Of a stretch of DNA of 64,000 nt, positions 35,512 to 44,896 are shown piece after piece. The DNA comes from an uncultured Croceitalea sp. (GTDB lineage: Bacteria; Bacteroidota; Bacteroidia; Flavobacteriales; Flavobacteriaceae): positions 744,001 to 808,000 of the forward strand of contig CANLWK010000002.1 of assembly GCA_947494805.1 (NCBI GenBank), in the 5' to 3' direction. Each line of letters begins with the position of its first letter. The stretch's first letter is position 1. The notes under the pieces were generated by a model that was not told where the DNA came from, searched no databases, and saw only the letters and a program-made list of their open reading frames with translations. The position numbers and the translations under genes are program-made.

Positions 35512-36750
35512 TTATTGGTTTTTATTCTTTTCTTCAATCCATTTGGCCATATACTTTGTGCTGGCCAACGATTGATGCTGCAATAGGTTCCCTATAAAAT
35601 TTGCTTCGCGATGGCTGCTCAAATTGGTCATCAGACTTTCCAATATCTCAAAAAACTTTAGAGTTAATTTCTCTTTATTGTAAAATTTATTAATAATGGT
35701 AGTGCCATTGTTCTGTTTGTCTTTCCAAATAACCTCATTCGAATAGAGTTTAAAGGCATCAGCGGCAAACTTCTCTGCATTGTCAGCAATCATGCCCGAG
35801 AACGATAAATTTGATAACATTCCCTCTACCCCGATTGTGGTGGTAACCGTTGGCGTGCCATTGCGCATGGCCTGCGTCAACTTCCCTTTGATTCCGGCTC
35901 CAAAACGCAATGGCGCCAGATTGACTTTTGTTTTTTGTAGCGCTGTATCTAAATCGTCAATCCAACCTTGTACCAAAAATCCATTCTTAACATTGTGCAT
36001 TTCGTTGATGTACTGCGGTAAATACGCTCCGTAGACATGAAGCTGGGCATCTGGTAGTTTGGTGCGAATCAATGGCCAAATCACTTCTTTCAACCATCTA
36101 ATGGCATCTACATTGGGTGCATGCTTCCCATTTCCAAAACAAATGAAATCCTTTCTTTCTTTAAACCCTGACCAGTCTTCCCGTACCGTTGTCTCAATGG
36201 TATCGTATAAAAATGGCAAATGGTACAACAAGGCGGAGTCTATGTGCACTTCTTTTTCCAAGAGCAGTTTTTCAAATGTAGAGACTAGCAGCGTCAAATC
36301 AGATCTATATACACTGGCGACCTCACGTTTTGTCATATCGTGTTTTAACCAATGAATATTAGTGAAAGTTTCCTCCTTTTTGTGGCTGTCTTGTCTTGCA
36401 TTTCTTAAGGAGTGTAGGTCTTCGGTATTTAGAATTCGCAAAGCATCAGGGGCAAACTCGGCAACCCTCCATCCGAACTGTTCTTCTACCATAAAACGGT
36501 CGAAAACAACAACATTGGGTTTCAAACTCTGAACAAAAGTATCAAAGCTTGAAGCGTTTAATACTATGCTCTTTATTTGAATTCCCAAATCTTCCAACGG
36601 CTCTGAATACGATGTCTCCGTGGCAGTGGTAGCAAAAGTAATGTCAAATCCGTTCACCTTGAATGCCCTCAACAGCTGCATCATACGATGCCCGGCAGCC
36701 GTTGTTTTGGGCTCGGGCCAAACATATCCGATAAAGAGTGCTTTCTTCAA
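35512..36750 (-). CDS. GT4-type glycosyltransferase
   Basis: 412 residues with TTG as the only usable start. GT-B fold: the N-terminal half begins ALFIGYVWPEPKTTAAGHRMMQLL, the C-terminal half has FICFGNGKHAPNVDAIRWLKE, QLHVYGAYLP, VQGWIDDLDTALQKTKVNLAPLRFGAGIKGKLTQAMRNGTPTV, the usual UDP-sugar site with the Glu-x7-Glu motif replaced by a Lys/Met variant (KLTQAMRNG). Cytoplasmic. It lies back to back with the helicase gene on the same strand and alone among sugar genes, so its glycan is not known. Confidence 0.82.
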   Translation of the reverse strand: MKKALFIGYVWPEPKTTAAGHRMMQLLRAFKVNGFDITFATTATETSYSEPLEDLGIQIKSIVLNASSFDTFVQSLKPNVVVFDRFMVEEQFGWRVAEFAPDALRILNTEDLHSLRNARQDSHKKEETFTNIHWLKHDMTKREVASVYRSDLTLLVSTFEKLLLEKEVHIDSALLYHLPFLYDTIETTVREDWSGFKERKDFICFGNGKHAPNVDAIRWLKEVIWPLIRTKLPDAQLHVYGAYLPQYINEMHNVKNGFLVQGWIDDLDTALQKTKVNLAPLRFGAGIKGKLTQAMRNGTPTVTTTIGVEGMLSNLSFSGMIADNAEKFAADAFKLYSNEVIWKDKQNNGTTIINKFYNKEKLTLKFFEILESLMTNLSSHREANFIGNLLQHQSLASTKYMAKWIEEKNKNQ

Positions 36751-36810
36751 ATTGAAGGGGTCAAATTCAAATGCGCTTTTGTACTTCTAATTTCGTGTTT
36801 TCTACCCGTA

Positions 36811-38328
36811 TCATAGCATTTGAGCGAACTTTTTAGAGATACTGGACCGTAGTTTTCTTTCGTAGTCTTCTTCAAGCCACTCTTTGTAGTTCTTTGTATT
36901 GTTCATGATGCAGTACGAATACTGTCGCACTCGATAAGCAATTTCGTCCTTAAGTTCTTTGGCAAGAATACGGGCATCAAAGACATCCTCACTGTTCTCA
37001 ACACAAATCTGGGCATGCTGTTCTATACTGCGCTCCAAAACAATTTTTGACTTCCCTCCTTCTGCGAATACCTTTTTGTATTCGGCTTTGATATCGAATT
37101 GAATGTTTTCTGATTTGCTAAACTTGGCTTTGAGCTCTTCGGGCATTTCGTAGACAAATTCCCGTTCAATTTCCTCATCATTCTTGATGTTTTCTAAATA
37201 GAAATCCGGAAAGTGAAAAATCTCTTGCCAATCAATCGGTTCATCCCAAGGACCAAAACGAGCAATGTTATTGCCTAAATCAATGACGTTAAACTTGTCC
37301 TTGTCTGGTAGAACCCTAGAACCACGCCCTATCATTTGAAAGTATAGTGTTAATGAACGTGTCGCGCGGTTGAGGATGATTGACTTCACCGATGGCTCAT
37401 CAAAGCCCGTTGTGAGTATGCTCACCGAGCTCAATATGGCGTCTGGCGTTTGTGCAAACCACTCCAATATTTCCTTCCGTTCGCTGGCAGTATTCCGATT
37501 GTCCAAATGACGCACGTTATATCCTGCCTTTTTAAAGGTTTCATAGACATAATGTGACGTGTTGATTCCGTTATTGAAAATAAGGGTTTTGGTTCCCTTG
37601 GCAACTTCTTCATAAGCAGTCATCAGCTTACCAAGCATACTTTGGTTGCCATAAAATTCGTCTGATGATTTTACGGTATAATCCCCATGAATACCCAGCT
37701 TCAAACTCTTTAAGCTGACATCATAGTTGTAAAGGCTTGCTTTGGCCAAAAAGTTCTGCTCTATCAGTGACTTTATCGATTTGCCAACAATCAACTTTTT
37801 ATAGTGGTCTTTCATCGGCAGCTTGATGTTAGAACTTAGAGGCGTCGCGGTAACACCCAATATATTGGCATCTTCAAAATACTTGAACAGTTTACGAAAT
37901 GAATTATAATGTGCCTCATCAATAATGACAAGACCAACATTCTTAATGGTGACTTTATCTTCTTGTAAGCGATTGTTCAAGGTTTCGACCATAGCTACAA
38001 AACACATGAATTCGTCTTGATCGTCGAGCTCTTTAACATCACTGCTAATGACCTTGTTGGTAACTCCAAAACCATGTAGCATATTCGAAGTCTGACGACT
38101 CAACTCAATACGATGGGTGAGCACGACCACCTTCTTTTTGGTCTGCTCAATGTAACGCCGGGTAATCTCAGAAAAAACCACGGTCTTACCCCCACCGGTA
38201 GGTAGTTGGTACAATAAATTACTGCCTGACGGTAGTGTATCCAACTCTTTGAAAATTTGAGTCAAATCTTCTAGTTGATAGTCGTAAAGGGTCTTTTTGG
38301 CAACTTTTTTTTCTACTTGCAAAAGCAA
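36811..38328 (-). CDS. SF2 DEAD/DEAH-box helicase
   Basis: 505 residues; the start must be TTG at 38328 (or TTG at 38322) since no ATG precedes the motor. Motif I is QLPTGGGKTVVF (about 42 to 53), motif II IIDEAHYNSFR (about 133 to 143), motif III GVTATPL, motif V region LSSVSILTTGFDEPSVKSIIL, motif VI QMIGRGSRVLPDKDKF. This is the UvrB/ResIII-like helicase class found in repair or restriction. The C-terminal 120 residues are charged and helical without a nuclease motif that I can see. No restriction or methylase genes adjoin it. Confidence 0.87.
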   Translation of the reverse strand: MLLQVEKKVAKKTLYDYQLEDLTQIFKELDTLPSGSNLLYQLPTGGGKTVVFSEITRRYIEQTKKKVVVLTHRIELSRQTSNMLHGFGVTNKVISSDVKELDDQDEFMCFVAMVETLNNRLQEDKVTIKNVGLVIIDEAHYNSFRKLFKYFEDANILGVTATPLSSNIKLPMKDHYKKLIVGKSIKSLIEQNFLAKASLYNYDVSLKSLKLGIHGDYTVKSSDEFYGNQSMLGKLMTAYEEVAKGTKTLIFNNGINTSHYVYETFKKAGYNVRHLDNRNTASERKEILEWFAQTPDAILSSVSILTTGFDEPSVKSIILNRATRSLTLYFQMIGRGSRVLPDKDKFNVIDLGNNIARFGPWDEPIDWQEIFHFPDFYLENIKNDEEIEREFVYEMPEELKAKFSKSENIQFDIKAEYKKVFAEGGKSKIVLERSIEQHAQICVENSEDVFDARILAKELKDEIAYRVRQYSYCIMNNTKNYKEWLEEDYERKLRSSISKKFAQML

Positions 38329-38565
38329 TCGAATTTTAAATCCGTAATTAACAAACCTTACAAAATTATGAGATTTTTGAGCGCGACAAGGTCTATTACA
38401 ATTAAAATCTTCATAATACTATTAACAATTTTCACATTGTTAATCTCGACCGTACATTTTTACAAATGCTCATAAATATTTGAAAATTATACGTTAGGTC
38501 ACTTGGAATTACGGAAGTAAAAATGTATACTGATAGCTTATACACTTTTAAAACGAGAATCAAGA

Positions 38566-39429
38566 ATGAGGCAATTAAAAATCATTAAACAGGTTACCAA
38601 CCGAGAATCCAAGTCATTAGATAAGTACCTACAAGATATAAGTAAAATTGATTTAATAACTGCCCAAGAAGAAGTTGAACTAGCACAACGCATAAGAGAA
38701 GGTGACCAAATTGCTTTAGAAAAATTGACCAACGCCAACCTAAGGTTTGTGGTATCCGTCGCCAAACAATACCAAAATCAAGGTCTCAAGTTACCAGATT
38801 TAATCAATGAAGGTAACGTTGGACTCGTAAAAGCTGCGAAACGTTTTGATGAGACAAGAGGTTTCAAATTTATATCGTATGCTGTTTGGTGGATTCGTCA
38901 ATCTATTTTACAAGCACTGGCCGAACAATCGCGTGTCGTTCGTTTGCCCCTAAATAAAATCGGTTCCATCAATAAAATCAAAAAGACGTTTTCATACCTT
39001 GAACAAGCGCACGAACGACCACCTTCACCAGAAGAAATAGCCAAAGAATTGGATATGACCGTGACAGAGGTCAAACAATCGCTAAAAAATTCTGGGCGAC
39101 ATGTTTCTATGGATGCACCCTTAAAAGAAGGCGAGACCTCAAATCTTTACGATGTCATGCGAGCAGGTGAATCACCCAAACCGGACAAAGATTTGATGCA
39201 CCAATCATTGAATACTGAAATCAATAGGGCTTTAGATACCCTTTCGCCTCGTGAAGCTGATGTGGTGCGTTTATATTATGGTATTGGTGAACAACCGTCG
39301 ATGACCCTTGAAGAGATTGGCAGTACTTTTGATTTGACTAGAGAGCGTGTACGGCAAATTCGTGAGAAGGCTATTCGAAAATTACGCCATAGCTCAAAAA
39401 GCAAGATACTTAAAACTTATCTCGGTTAA
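38566..39429 (+). CDS. rpoD: Primary RNA polymerase sigma factor (Bacteroidota RpoD type)
   Basis: 287 residues, the short form typical of Bacteroidota with no region 1.1. Region 1.2 [16 protein letters not shown], region 2 [23 protein letters not shown] and [21 protein letters not shown], region 3 with [11 protein letters not shown], region 4 [26 protein letters not shown] followed by [18 protein letters not shown]. It directs transcription from promoters of the TTTG and TAnnTTTG type, several of which I identify in this window. Terminator directly downstream. Confidence 0.97.
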   Translation: MRQLKIIKQVTNRESKSLDKYLQDISKIDLITAQEEVELAQRIREGDQIALEKLTNANLRFVVSVAKQYQNQGLKLPDLINEGNVGLVKAAKRFDETRGFKFISYAVWWIRQSILQALAEQSRVVRLPLNKIGSINKIKKTFSYLEQAHERPPSPEEIAKELDMTVTEVKQSLKNSGRHVSMDAPLKEGETSNLYDVMRAGESPKPDKDLMHQSLNTEINRALDTLSPREADVVRLYYGIGEQPSMTLEEIGSTFDLTRERVRQIREKAIRKLRHSSKSKILKTYLG

Positions 39430-39447
39430 AATTTAAAATGTATGCAT

Positions 39448-39483
39448 AAAAAAAGGGACGCCCTTGAAGGCGTCCCTTTTTTA
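39448..39483 (+). terminator. Rho-independent terminator of rpoD, bidirectional
   Basis: GGGACGCC pairs with GGCGTCCC around CTTGAA, flanked by seven A on the left and six T on the right. The A run makes it equally good for minus-strand transcripts, so it can also end the two tiny ORFs at 39502..39730. Confidence 0.93.
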
Positions 39484-39501
39484 TTGATATACACTTAAAA
39501 A

Positions 39502-39603
39502 TTAAGAACAATTCAATTGGTTGATATTGTAATTACCTAAAATTTCATTCAAGTTATGGATGAAATTTACGTAAGCACTGTTTTCATGATTCTGTTTGTC
39601 CAT
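39502..39603 (-). CDS. Tiny ORF (33 residues), second of a similar pair
   Basis: ATG at 39603, TAA at 39504..39502. The segment AYVNFIHNLNEIL (residues 10 to 22) aligns with EYLAFLQELNEIL of the neighbouring tiny ORF. Acidic/neutral, no membrane helix, ends in NQLNCS. It lies 18 bp before the bidirectional terminator. No family recognised. Confidence 0.4.
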   Translation of the reverse strand: MDKQNHENSAYVNFIHNLNEILGNYNINQLNCS

Positions 39604-39625
39604 AGTCAAGATAGTTTTGGGCGGT

Positions 39626-39730
39626 CTATAAATAATCTAGTTCTGCCAATTCGTTTAAACTCAAAATTTCATTTAATTCTTGTAAGAAGGCCAGGTACTC
39701 TTCTCCGTAGGTATCGTACAACATGCTCAT
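39626..39730 (-). CDS. Tiny ORF (34 residues), first of a similar pair
   Basis: ATG at 39730 (or 39724), TAG at 39628..39626. EYLAFLQELNEIL at residues 11 to 23 matches the second ORF at 6 of 13 positions with conservative changes at others; net charge is strongly negative. The gap between the two ORFs is 22 bp. A promoter-like sequence lies upstream (39797..39766). Probably short amphipathic helices; function unknown. Confidence 0.45.
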   Translation of the reverse strand: MSMLYDTYGEEYLAFLQELNEILSLNELAELDYL

Positions 39731-39765
39731 TTAGGTTTTAAAATTCGGGTCTGTTGTTATTAACG

Positions 39766-39797
39766 TAAACTTATCATAATCATTATGGGGCAACAAC
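39766..39797 (-). promoter_or_regulatory. Candidate promoter of the two tiny ORFs
   Basis: On the minus strand GTTG (39797..39794), 20-bp spacer, TAAGTTTA (39773..39766). Same box and spacing as the small-RNA and satD promoters. Confidence 0.45.
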
Positions 39798-39988
39798 AAT
39801 TTGTGGTGAACATGCCAAAAGTTGTTGTGAACATATTTGTAAGAAAGGGCTTTCAAAAAGTAGATGAGCCACCAAAAGGACCTATAAACCGCAATAAGCC
39901 CCTTACTGAAACGTTATGTAACTGGCTTTATGAAACTTAAGTAGTAGCCTATAGTTGAAAAGCCCTATACAAAACAAGTAATTTAACG

Positions 39989-41233
39989 ATGTTCATTCTA
40001 CCCAAAGTATTCAGAACCGGCTTATTAGGTCTATTTTTAGCCATAGCATGCACTCATAATATAAATGGTCAAACCAATGTAGTGCTGACAAGCAATAGTT
40101 TCAACGCCAAAAAACAAAGTGGATTCAAAGTAGCCCAAGTTGAGGAAAAACTTGAACGCGGTCTCACCATAGTGCACTTTACCGCAACAAATGAATTTGA
40201 GTTTCACAGTTATGACACCTATGGCAGTGCCGATGCGGTTGTGGAGTTTACCGTGATGGTAGGCAAAATGCTCAAAAACAAGGCGGCTTTTGCTGTACTC
40301 GCCCATGATTCTTCAGTTCAAGGAAAACTAGCTACATCAAAAGAGTTAGCGGCTTTGGGCTTGGAACAACTAGCACTTTTGAAGGGCAGACAGGCATATA
40401 TCATGCACCATGTTAATGGTAGCATTGCGGAACATGTCGATGACATCTCTACCTCAACAGAACTTACCCTTTCTAATGTCATAGCAGATACAACCATCTA
40501 TTTTCCAAAAATAAAATACGAGTTTGAGCCAAGTAACGATCGTTATATTGCCCATGCCGGCGGTGAGGTCAATGGCATCAAGTCTACCAATTCAAAAGAG
40601 GCCCTTGACCAAAATTATAAAAAGGGATTCCGTCTTTTTGAATTGGATATCATAAAAACCTCAGATGGAAAGCTAGTCGCGGCACACGATTGGAAAATGT
40701 GGGCAAGATTTACCGATTTTGAAGGTACTTTACCCCCTACCCATGCCGAATTCATGAAGCGTAAGATTTACGGTGATTACCATACCCTTGATATGAAAGG
40801 TATCAACAGTTGGTTCAAAGCACACCCTGATGCCACTTTGGTGACCGACAAACTTAACGACCCTGTTGCTTTCGCCAATGCTTTTATTGACAAGGATAGA
40901 TTATTGATGGAACTTTTTAGTGTCATGACAATCGATGAAGCTTCGAGAAATGGAATTCAAGCGATTATTTCTCAAGAACCCCTATTACGTCTAAGAGGTG
41001 ATAAAATCAACTTTCTCAAAATCAATAATGTAAAATACGCAGCCGTTTCAAGACGAATAATCCGCAGTCAAACCAAGCTTTTGGAACAACTTCGTGATAA
41101 TGGAATCAAAGTATATGTGTACAATGTCAACTTTGATGCAGGAAAAGATGAGCGGTACGTGCAAGAAAATGAAATAGGGTTGGTATATGGTATGTATGCT
41201 GACAAGTGGGTATTTGATGAAGAGCACCCCTAA
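39989..41233 (+). CDS. Secreted glycerophosphodiesterase with ILEI/FAM3-like domain
   Basis: 414 residues. Signal peptide cleaved near NINGQ. Residues 48 to 165 resemble the interleukin-like EMT inducer (ILEI, GG) domain of FAM3 proteins: RGLTIVHF, FHSYDTYGSADAVVEF, AFAVLAHDSS and LGLEQLALLKGRQAYIMHHVNG. Residues 185 to 414 are a GDPD domain with all catalytic residues: HAGG, STNSKEAL, FELDIIKTSDGKLVAAHDW. Expected to cleave glycerophosphodiesters outside the cytoplasm. It converges on the glycan operon with a 4-bp overlap. The ILEI call is from pattern alone; in animals such domains bind carbohydrate. Confidence 0.82.
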   Translation: MFILPKVFRTGLLGLFLAIACTHNINGQTNVVLTSNSFNAKKQSGFKVAQVEEKLERGLTIVHFTATNEFEFHSYDTYGSADAVVEFTVMVGKMLKNKAAFAVLAHDSSVQGKLATSKELAALGLEQLALLKGRQAYIMHHVNGSIAEHVDDISTSTELTLSNVIADTTIYFPKIKYEFEPSNDRYIAHAGGEVNGIKSTNSKEALDQNYKKGFRLFELDIIKTSDGKLVAAHDWKMWARFTDFEGTLPPTHAEFMKRKIYGDYHTLDMKGINSWFKAHPDATLVTDKLNDPVAFANAFIDKDRLLMELFSVMTIDEASRNGIQAIISQEPLLRLRGDKINFLKINNVKYAAVSRRIIRSQTKLLEQLRDNGIKVYVYNVNFDAGKDERYVQENEIGLVYGMYADKWVFDEEHP

Positions 41234-42555
41234 AACTTTACTTCATACGTAATACCTCCTGAAATTGCCCAAAAGAAACTACCTGAATCAAAGGATAACT
41301 CTTGTCTTCGCACACCCAAATTGGCCCGATACAGATTTGGTGATTTTAACGGCGTAAATTGATATTGAATGTTCAATCGTTGAGATTCCACAAACAAAAC
41401 GGTTTCAGCCAAAAGCTCTTCCCCAGCAAAGTTTTGTCGTAATTCAGGTGTAAAGCCCATACCCACACTAACGCCTAAAAAGTTTTCACCATCCCTAAAG
41501 TACTTGCGCGCCAATAAGTTACCTGAAATACTCCATAGGTTACCTTCTCTAGGGGATACAAAAGAACGCAATGATAGGTAGTAGTTGCCGGTATAATAAC
41601 CCAATGAATTGGTAATGGCCTTAACTTGACTCGTGGCATTACTGATATAGCGACCTCCGGCAGAGACCTCGATGGCATTGGGGAGGTTCATATAGACATC
41701 GGCTCCGAATTTGTGTTTCGGATAAATTGAAGCGTTTGAGTAACCATAATTTACGTACGCATAAAACCGTTTTAAAAACTTAGGATAGAAATCAATATCA
41801 TACTGCAAACCATGTTTCCCCAATCTATTGCTATAGTTCAATCTCGGAATGATGTTTCCTATTTTGGTCTCATGACGATAGGTAACACTTGAAAAAATAA
41901 CAGGGTCGTAGCGCTCGTTGAAAACAGTAAAAGCATTGCTGACCCCCAATCGATTTTTAGGCGTACTATCTTCACTTTCAGATGAAGTTTTAGCCATAGC
42001 TGCTTTAGGTCCTCCAGCCGTTTTGTTGGTACTTGCCTTAACCGATTGTCCACCTTTTTTTCCAACACCACCAGTTTCTTGATTGTACCAACCTTCTTGT
42101 CCGTAGCTTATGTTCTTTAGACCATCTAATGATAATGCTCTTAAACGAATCAGTTCGGTGTCATTTACTATGTGTTGAAGTGCTTTGTTTGCCAGTCCCA
42201 AGGCTATGGCATGTTCTTTGGCATACAGTTCGTTTTTTACCGCAGATATCCAAATGGCTCTATTGTCCTTGTGTTTAGATGTAAGGATGTTGAATTCTCC
42301 CCTGGCCTTTCCATATTGACCCGCCCAACTATAGGTGCTTGCCAACAAATAGCGTGCATTGACATTTTCAGTCGTTAGGGTTACCCTTGTAGACAAGATT
42401 TCTCCCGCTGATTGATGCCTTCCTTCTGCGGCCAAACCATAGGCTTCTTCTAAAGGTGCATCTTCAAATTCCATAGAAGCAAAATCTTGAGCAGAAACTA
42501 TACCTGCTACAAAAAGTGCGAATAGAACTAAATATGTTGTTGTTTGAAATTTCAT
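41230..42555 (-). CDS. YaiO-family outer-membrane beta-barrel with TPR region
   Basis: 441 residues, signal peptide cleaved near GIVSAQ. Residues 25 to 150 are TPR-like helices (ARYLLASTYSWAGQYGKARGEF). A Gly/Lys/Thr-rich linker around 170 to 200 leads to a YaiO-type barrel of about 230 residues with alternating strands (YDPVIFSSVTYRHETK, NYGYSNASIYPKH, LSLRSFVSPREGNLWSIS) and the terminal Phe (ITYEVKF) needed for barrel assembly. Likely outer-membrane export step of the glycan. The start codon shares one base with the stop of the upstream gene. Confidence 0.87.
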   Translation of the reverse strand: MKFQTTTYLVLFALFVAGIVSAQDFASMEFEDAPLEEAYGLAAEGRHQSAGEILSTRVTLTTENVNARYLLASTYSWAGQYGKARGEFNILTSKHKDNRAIWISAVKNELYAKEHAIALGLANKALQHIVNDTELIRLRALSLDGLKNISYGQEGWYNQETGGVGKKGGQSVKASTNKTAGGPKAAMAKTSSESEDSTPKNRLGVSNAFTVFNERYDPVIFSSVTYRHETKIGNIIPRLNYSNRLGKHGLQYDIDFYPKFLKRFYAYVNYGYSNASIYPKHKFGADVYMNLPNAIEVSAGGRYISNATSQVKAITNSLGYYTGNYYLSLRSFVSPREGNLWSISGNLLARKYFRDGENFLGVSVGMGFTPELRQNFAGEELLAETVLFVESQRLNIQYQFTPLKSPNLYRANLGVRRQELSFDSGSFFWAISGGITYEVKF

Positions 42556-44888
42556 TAAATGGTCGTAATGGCTACTTTGTTCTTTCTGGCCTCTCTTTTT
42601 GCCCTATTGATTTTATCCCTAATCTCTTCTACGCTAGAACTGTTCTGCTCTACGGTCTTTATCAGTTTTAGGGCATCGCGATGTCTATCTTCCCAGAAAT
42701 AGACATCAAAAAGGGCCGCATATGAGTCAATATAGTTGGGATTCATTTCGATACAAGACTTCAATATTTCAATAGCTTTTTCTCTTTTGCGCTGCCATGC
42801 ATGAACTCTGCCTGTCAAGACTTTAGTATCTATATGGCTTGGCGATTCAGAGAGAATATATCTACATAGCAAGAGTGACTTTTTATAGTCTTTTTCAAAA
42901 GCCAGTTGTCGTGCTATCTTGTAATAACGGTCATAATTCTGTCCATTATAAAGACTGTTTATCCAGACCATTTCACTATCACTAAATTTTTCTTTTTTGA
43001 GGGTAAATATGGCCAGACTATCGGGTATGATTTTATCGTTGGTGGTCACATAGGCATTCATTGATTTAAACGCCTTTAATTTGGCTTCTGCCTTTGAACC
43101 CCCAAATGAGGTACTAAGATTCATCTGGGCATCTATTTCATAAATGCTGCCATCAGAATAGACCTTTTCTCCACTGACATATTCTTTCAATTCGTTTTTG
43201 TTTCGCATTAAGGGAATATCCTTTATCGACCTGAATTCCGTGGCCACATCTAAAGCGCCTCCCATCCAAGCTACTTTCTTGGGCATCTTCATTTCGTACT
43301 GCTGACTCAACAAGGCCAATAAAGTAGGTGTCACATCAAAGTGTGAGGATATAGAACTCATTTTACGCGATTTCTTCAACAATGGACTATACATAATAAG
43401 AGGCACATGAAAACGACTTATGGAATTCCGTTGCGGAATAGGTATCAATCTATGGTCCCCAGTAATGATAAAAATGGTATTATCGTATTCAGGAAGGTTC
43501 TTGTACCCATCTAAAGCGGACCGCAAGGCATCATCTGTATAGAGCAAAGTGGCAAAAACATTGTTGTTCTTTCTAATGACTTTTTCGGTTTTTCTATCAT
43601 AACTACCCTTTGACAGAATTTGCTTTACCTGTTTTTCATAGAATTCTTGATTCGGCGGGATAAAAGGTTCGTGATTACTAATGGTCATGTACGCTTCTAA
43701 CTTTGGTTGTTCTTTTCGTTCTATGCTCAAAGTTTTTTTGAACAGCTCCATATCAGGGTATCCCCATGAAGAACCCGCAGCATCTTCTGCCTGCATTTTA
43801 TATTTGCTCCCGAAACCAGATTTATCTAGGACAAAATCTACGTTCTCACTTCTTAAAAAGCGATCCACTCCATCAAAAGAACTATTGGTGCCCTGATAAA
43901 ATGACGTATAATACCCGTTATTCTTTAAAATACTGAACAGGGTCAATTTATTGGGGTACTTTTCAAGCTCCATAAAGCCACTCTTGCCAAAGGGCAGAGA
44001 CCCCAATAAAGATGGCAACACCCCAAATGTTCTACCTGTATTGCTCAGGCAGTTTTCCCAATACAATGATTTGGTAGTCAACGAATCTAAAAACGGTGTA
44101 AAACCACCGAATTCTGCATCTTGCCCAACAAAATCACGCCCAAGGCCCTCAACAATCAGAAAGACGAAATTTGGTTTCTCTTCCTTCAATTCGAAAAACT
44201 CACCCAATACGTTTTCGACATGTACCGATTTTATCATAGGATACTCAACATCAGCATTATAACTGGTGTCCTCAGTTGTAGAGCTGTATAGGTTAACGGC
44301 CAAATATTGCGTCTTGTTTTGATTGATGGGCTTTCCTTCCAAAAACAAAGTGGATATGAACAAGCTAAAAAGTATGATGGTGAACGGGTACATTCGGCCT
44401 ATGTAATGATAGTACTTTGAAGTCAGTTTGTAGGTTCCGAAGAACAACGCAATGATGACCACAATACCCAACAAAGGCAAAATTGAAATACCTCCTGAAT
44501 TTTTGATGGTCATTTTAATGTCTGAAAAGCTATACCCTAATAAGTCCGAACCCAAGGGAACCAGTGCTGTACAATAATAACTTATGAGCATGGCTTCGAT
44601 AATCAACAGGAAAATCAGTAGGCCAAAAACCAAATTCAAACCATAGCTAGGTCTGTAGTTCTCCCAAAAGTTAAATGGAAAGACCAAACACAAGGCTACG
44701 ATACACGCAAAGCCCAATTGGTGTGCTACAGCGATGAAGAAACTAGAACTTAAAATCGTATCGACCACACCTTTAAAGTACAACGTGCCATATTGAAAAA
44801 TGGACAACATCAATAGGCACACAAAGAATGCAATAATCAATCTCGTGTACTGCTTTAGCGTATATCTATCTTTTGTACTTGTGTTCAT
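42555..44888 (-). CDS. LTA-synthase-like sulfatase-fold transferase with C-terminal TPR
   Basis: 777 residues. Five N-terminal membrane helices (about 15 to 195) are followed by an alkaline-phosphatase/sulfatase domain: PNFVFLIVEGLGRDFVG (metal Glu), FTPFLDSLTTKSLYWENCLSNTGRTFGVLPSLLGS with Thr as likely nucleophile, TISNHEPFIPP, and IFIITGDHRLIPIPQRNS. This is the layout of LtaS, OpgB and EptA enzymes that move phosphoglycerol or phosphoethanolamine from lipids to glycans. Residues 640 to 770 are TPR repeats, unusual for LtaS. In the operon of GT2 and YaiO genes, so decoration of the same polymer is likely. Confidence 0.85.
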   Translation of the reverse strand: MNTSTKDRYTLKQYTRLIIAFFVCLLMLSIFQYGTLYFKGVVDTILSSSFFIAVAHQLGFACIVALCLVFPFNFWENYRPSYGLNLVFGLLIFLLIIEAMLISYYCTALVPLGSDLLGYSFSDIKMTIKNSGGISILPLLGIVVIIALFFGTYKLTSKYYHYIGRMYPFTIILFSLFISTLFLEGKPINQNKTQYLAVNLYSSTTEDTSYNADVEYPMIKSVHVENVLGEFFELKEEKPNFVFLIVEGLGRDFVGQDAEFGGFTPFLDSLTTKSLYWENCLSNTGRTFGVLPSLLGSLPFGKSGFMELEKYPNKLTLFSILKNNGYYTSFYQGTNSSFDGVDRFLRSENVDFVLDKSGFGSKYKMQAEDAAGSSWGYPDMELFKKTLSIERKEQPKLEAYMTISNHEPFIPPNQEFYEKQVKQILSKGSYDRKTEKVIRKNNNVFATLLYTDDALRSALDGYKNLPEYDNTIFIITGDHRLIPIPQRNSISRFHVPLIMYSPLLKKSRKMSSISSHFDVTPTLLALLSQQYEMKMPKKVAWMGGALDVATEFRSIKDIPLMRNKNELKEYVSGEKVYSDGSIYEIDAQMNLSTSFGGSKAEAKLKAFKSMNAYVTTNDKIIPDSLAIFTLKKEKFSDSEMVWINSLYNGQNYDRYYKIARQLAFEKDYKKSLLLCRYILSESPSHIDTKVLTGRVHAWQRKREKAIEILKSCIEMNPNYIDSYAALFDVYFWEDRHRDALKLIKTVEQNSSSVEEIRDKINRAKREARKNKVAITTI

Positions 44889-44896
44889 ATAACAAT

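Noticed and set aside
36811-38328. Restriction or phage-defence helicase
   Set aside because: No methylase, nuclease or other defence gene adjoins; a lone SF2 helicase beside a glycosyltransferase and rpoD is not enough.
39785-39940. 51-residue plus-strand ORF (starting MGQQQFVVNMPK)
   Set aside because: No family, no promoter of its own, and its start overlaps the promoter of the tiny minus-strand ORFs. Composition is plausible, so it is not excluded.
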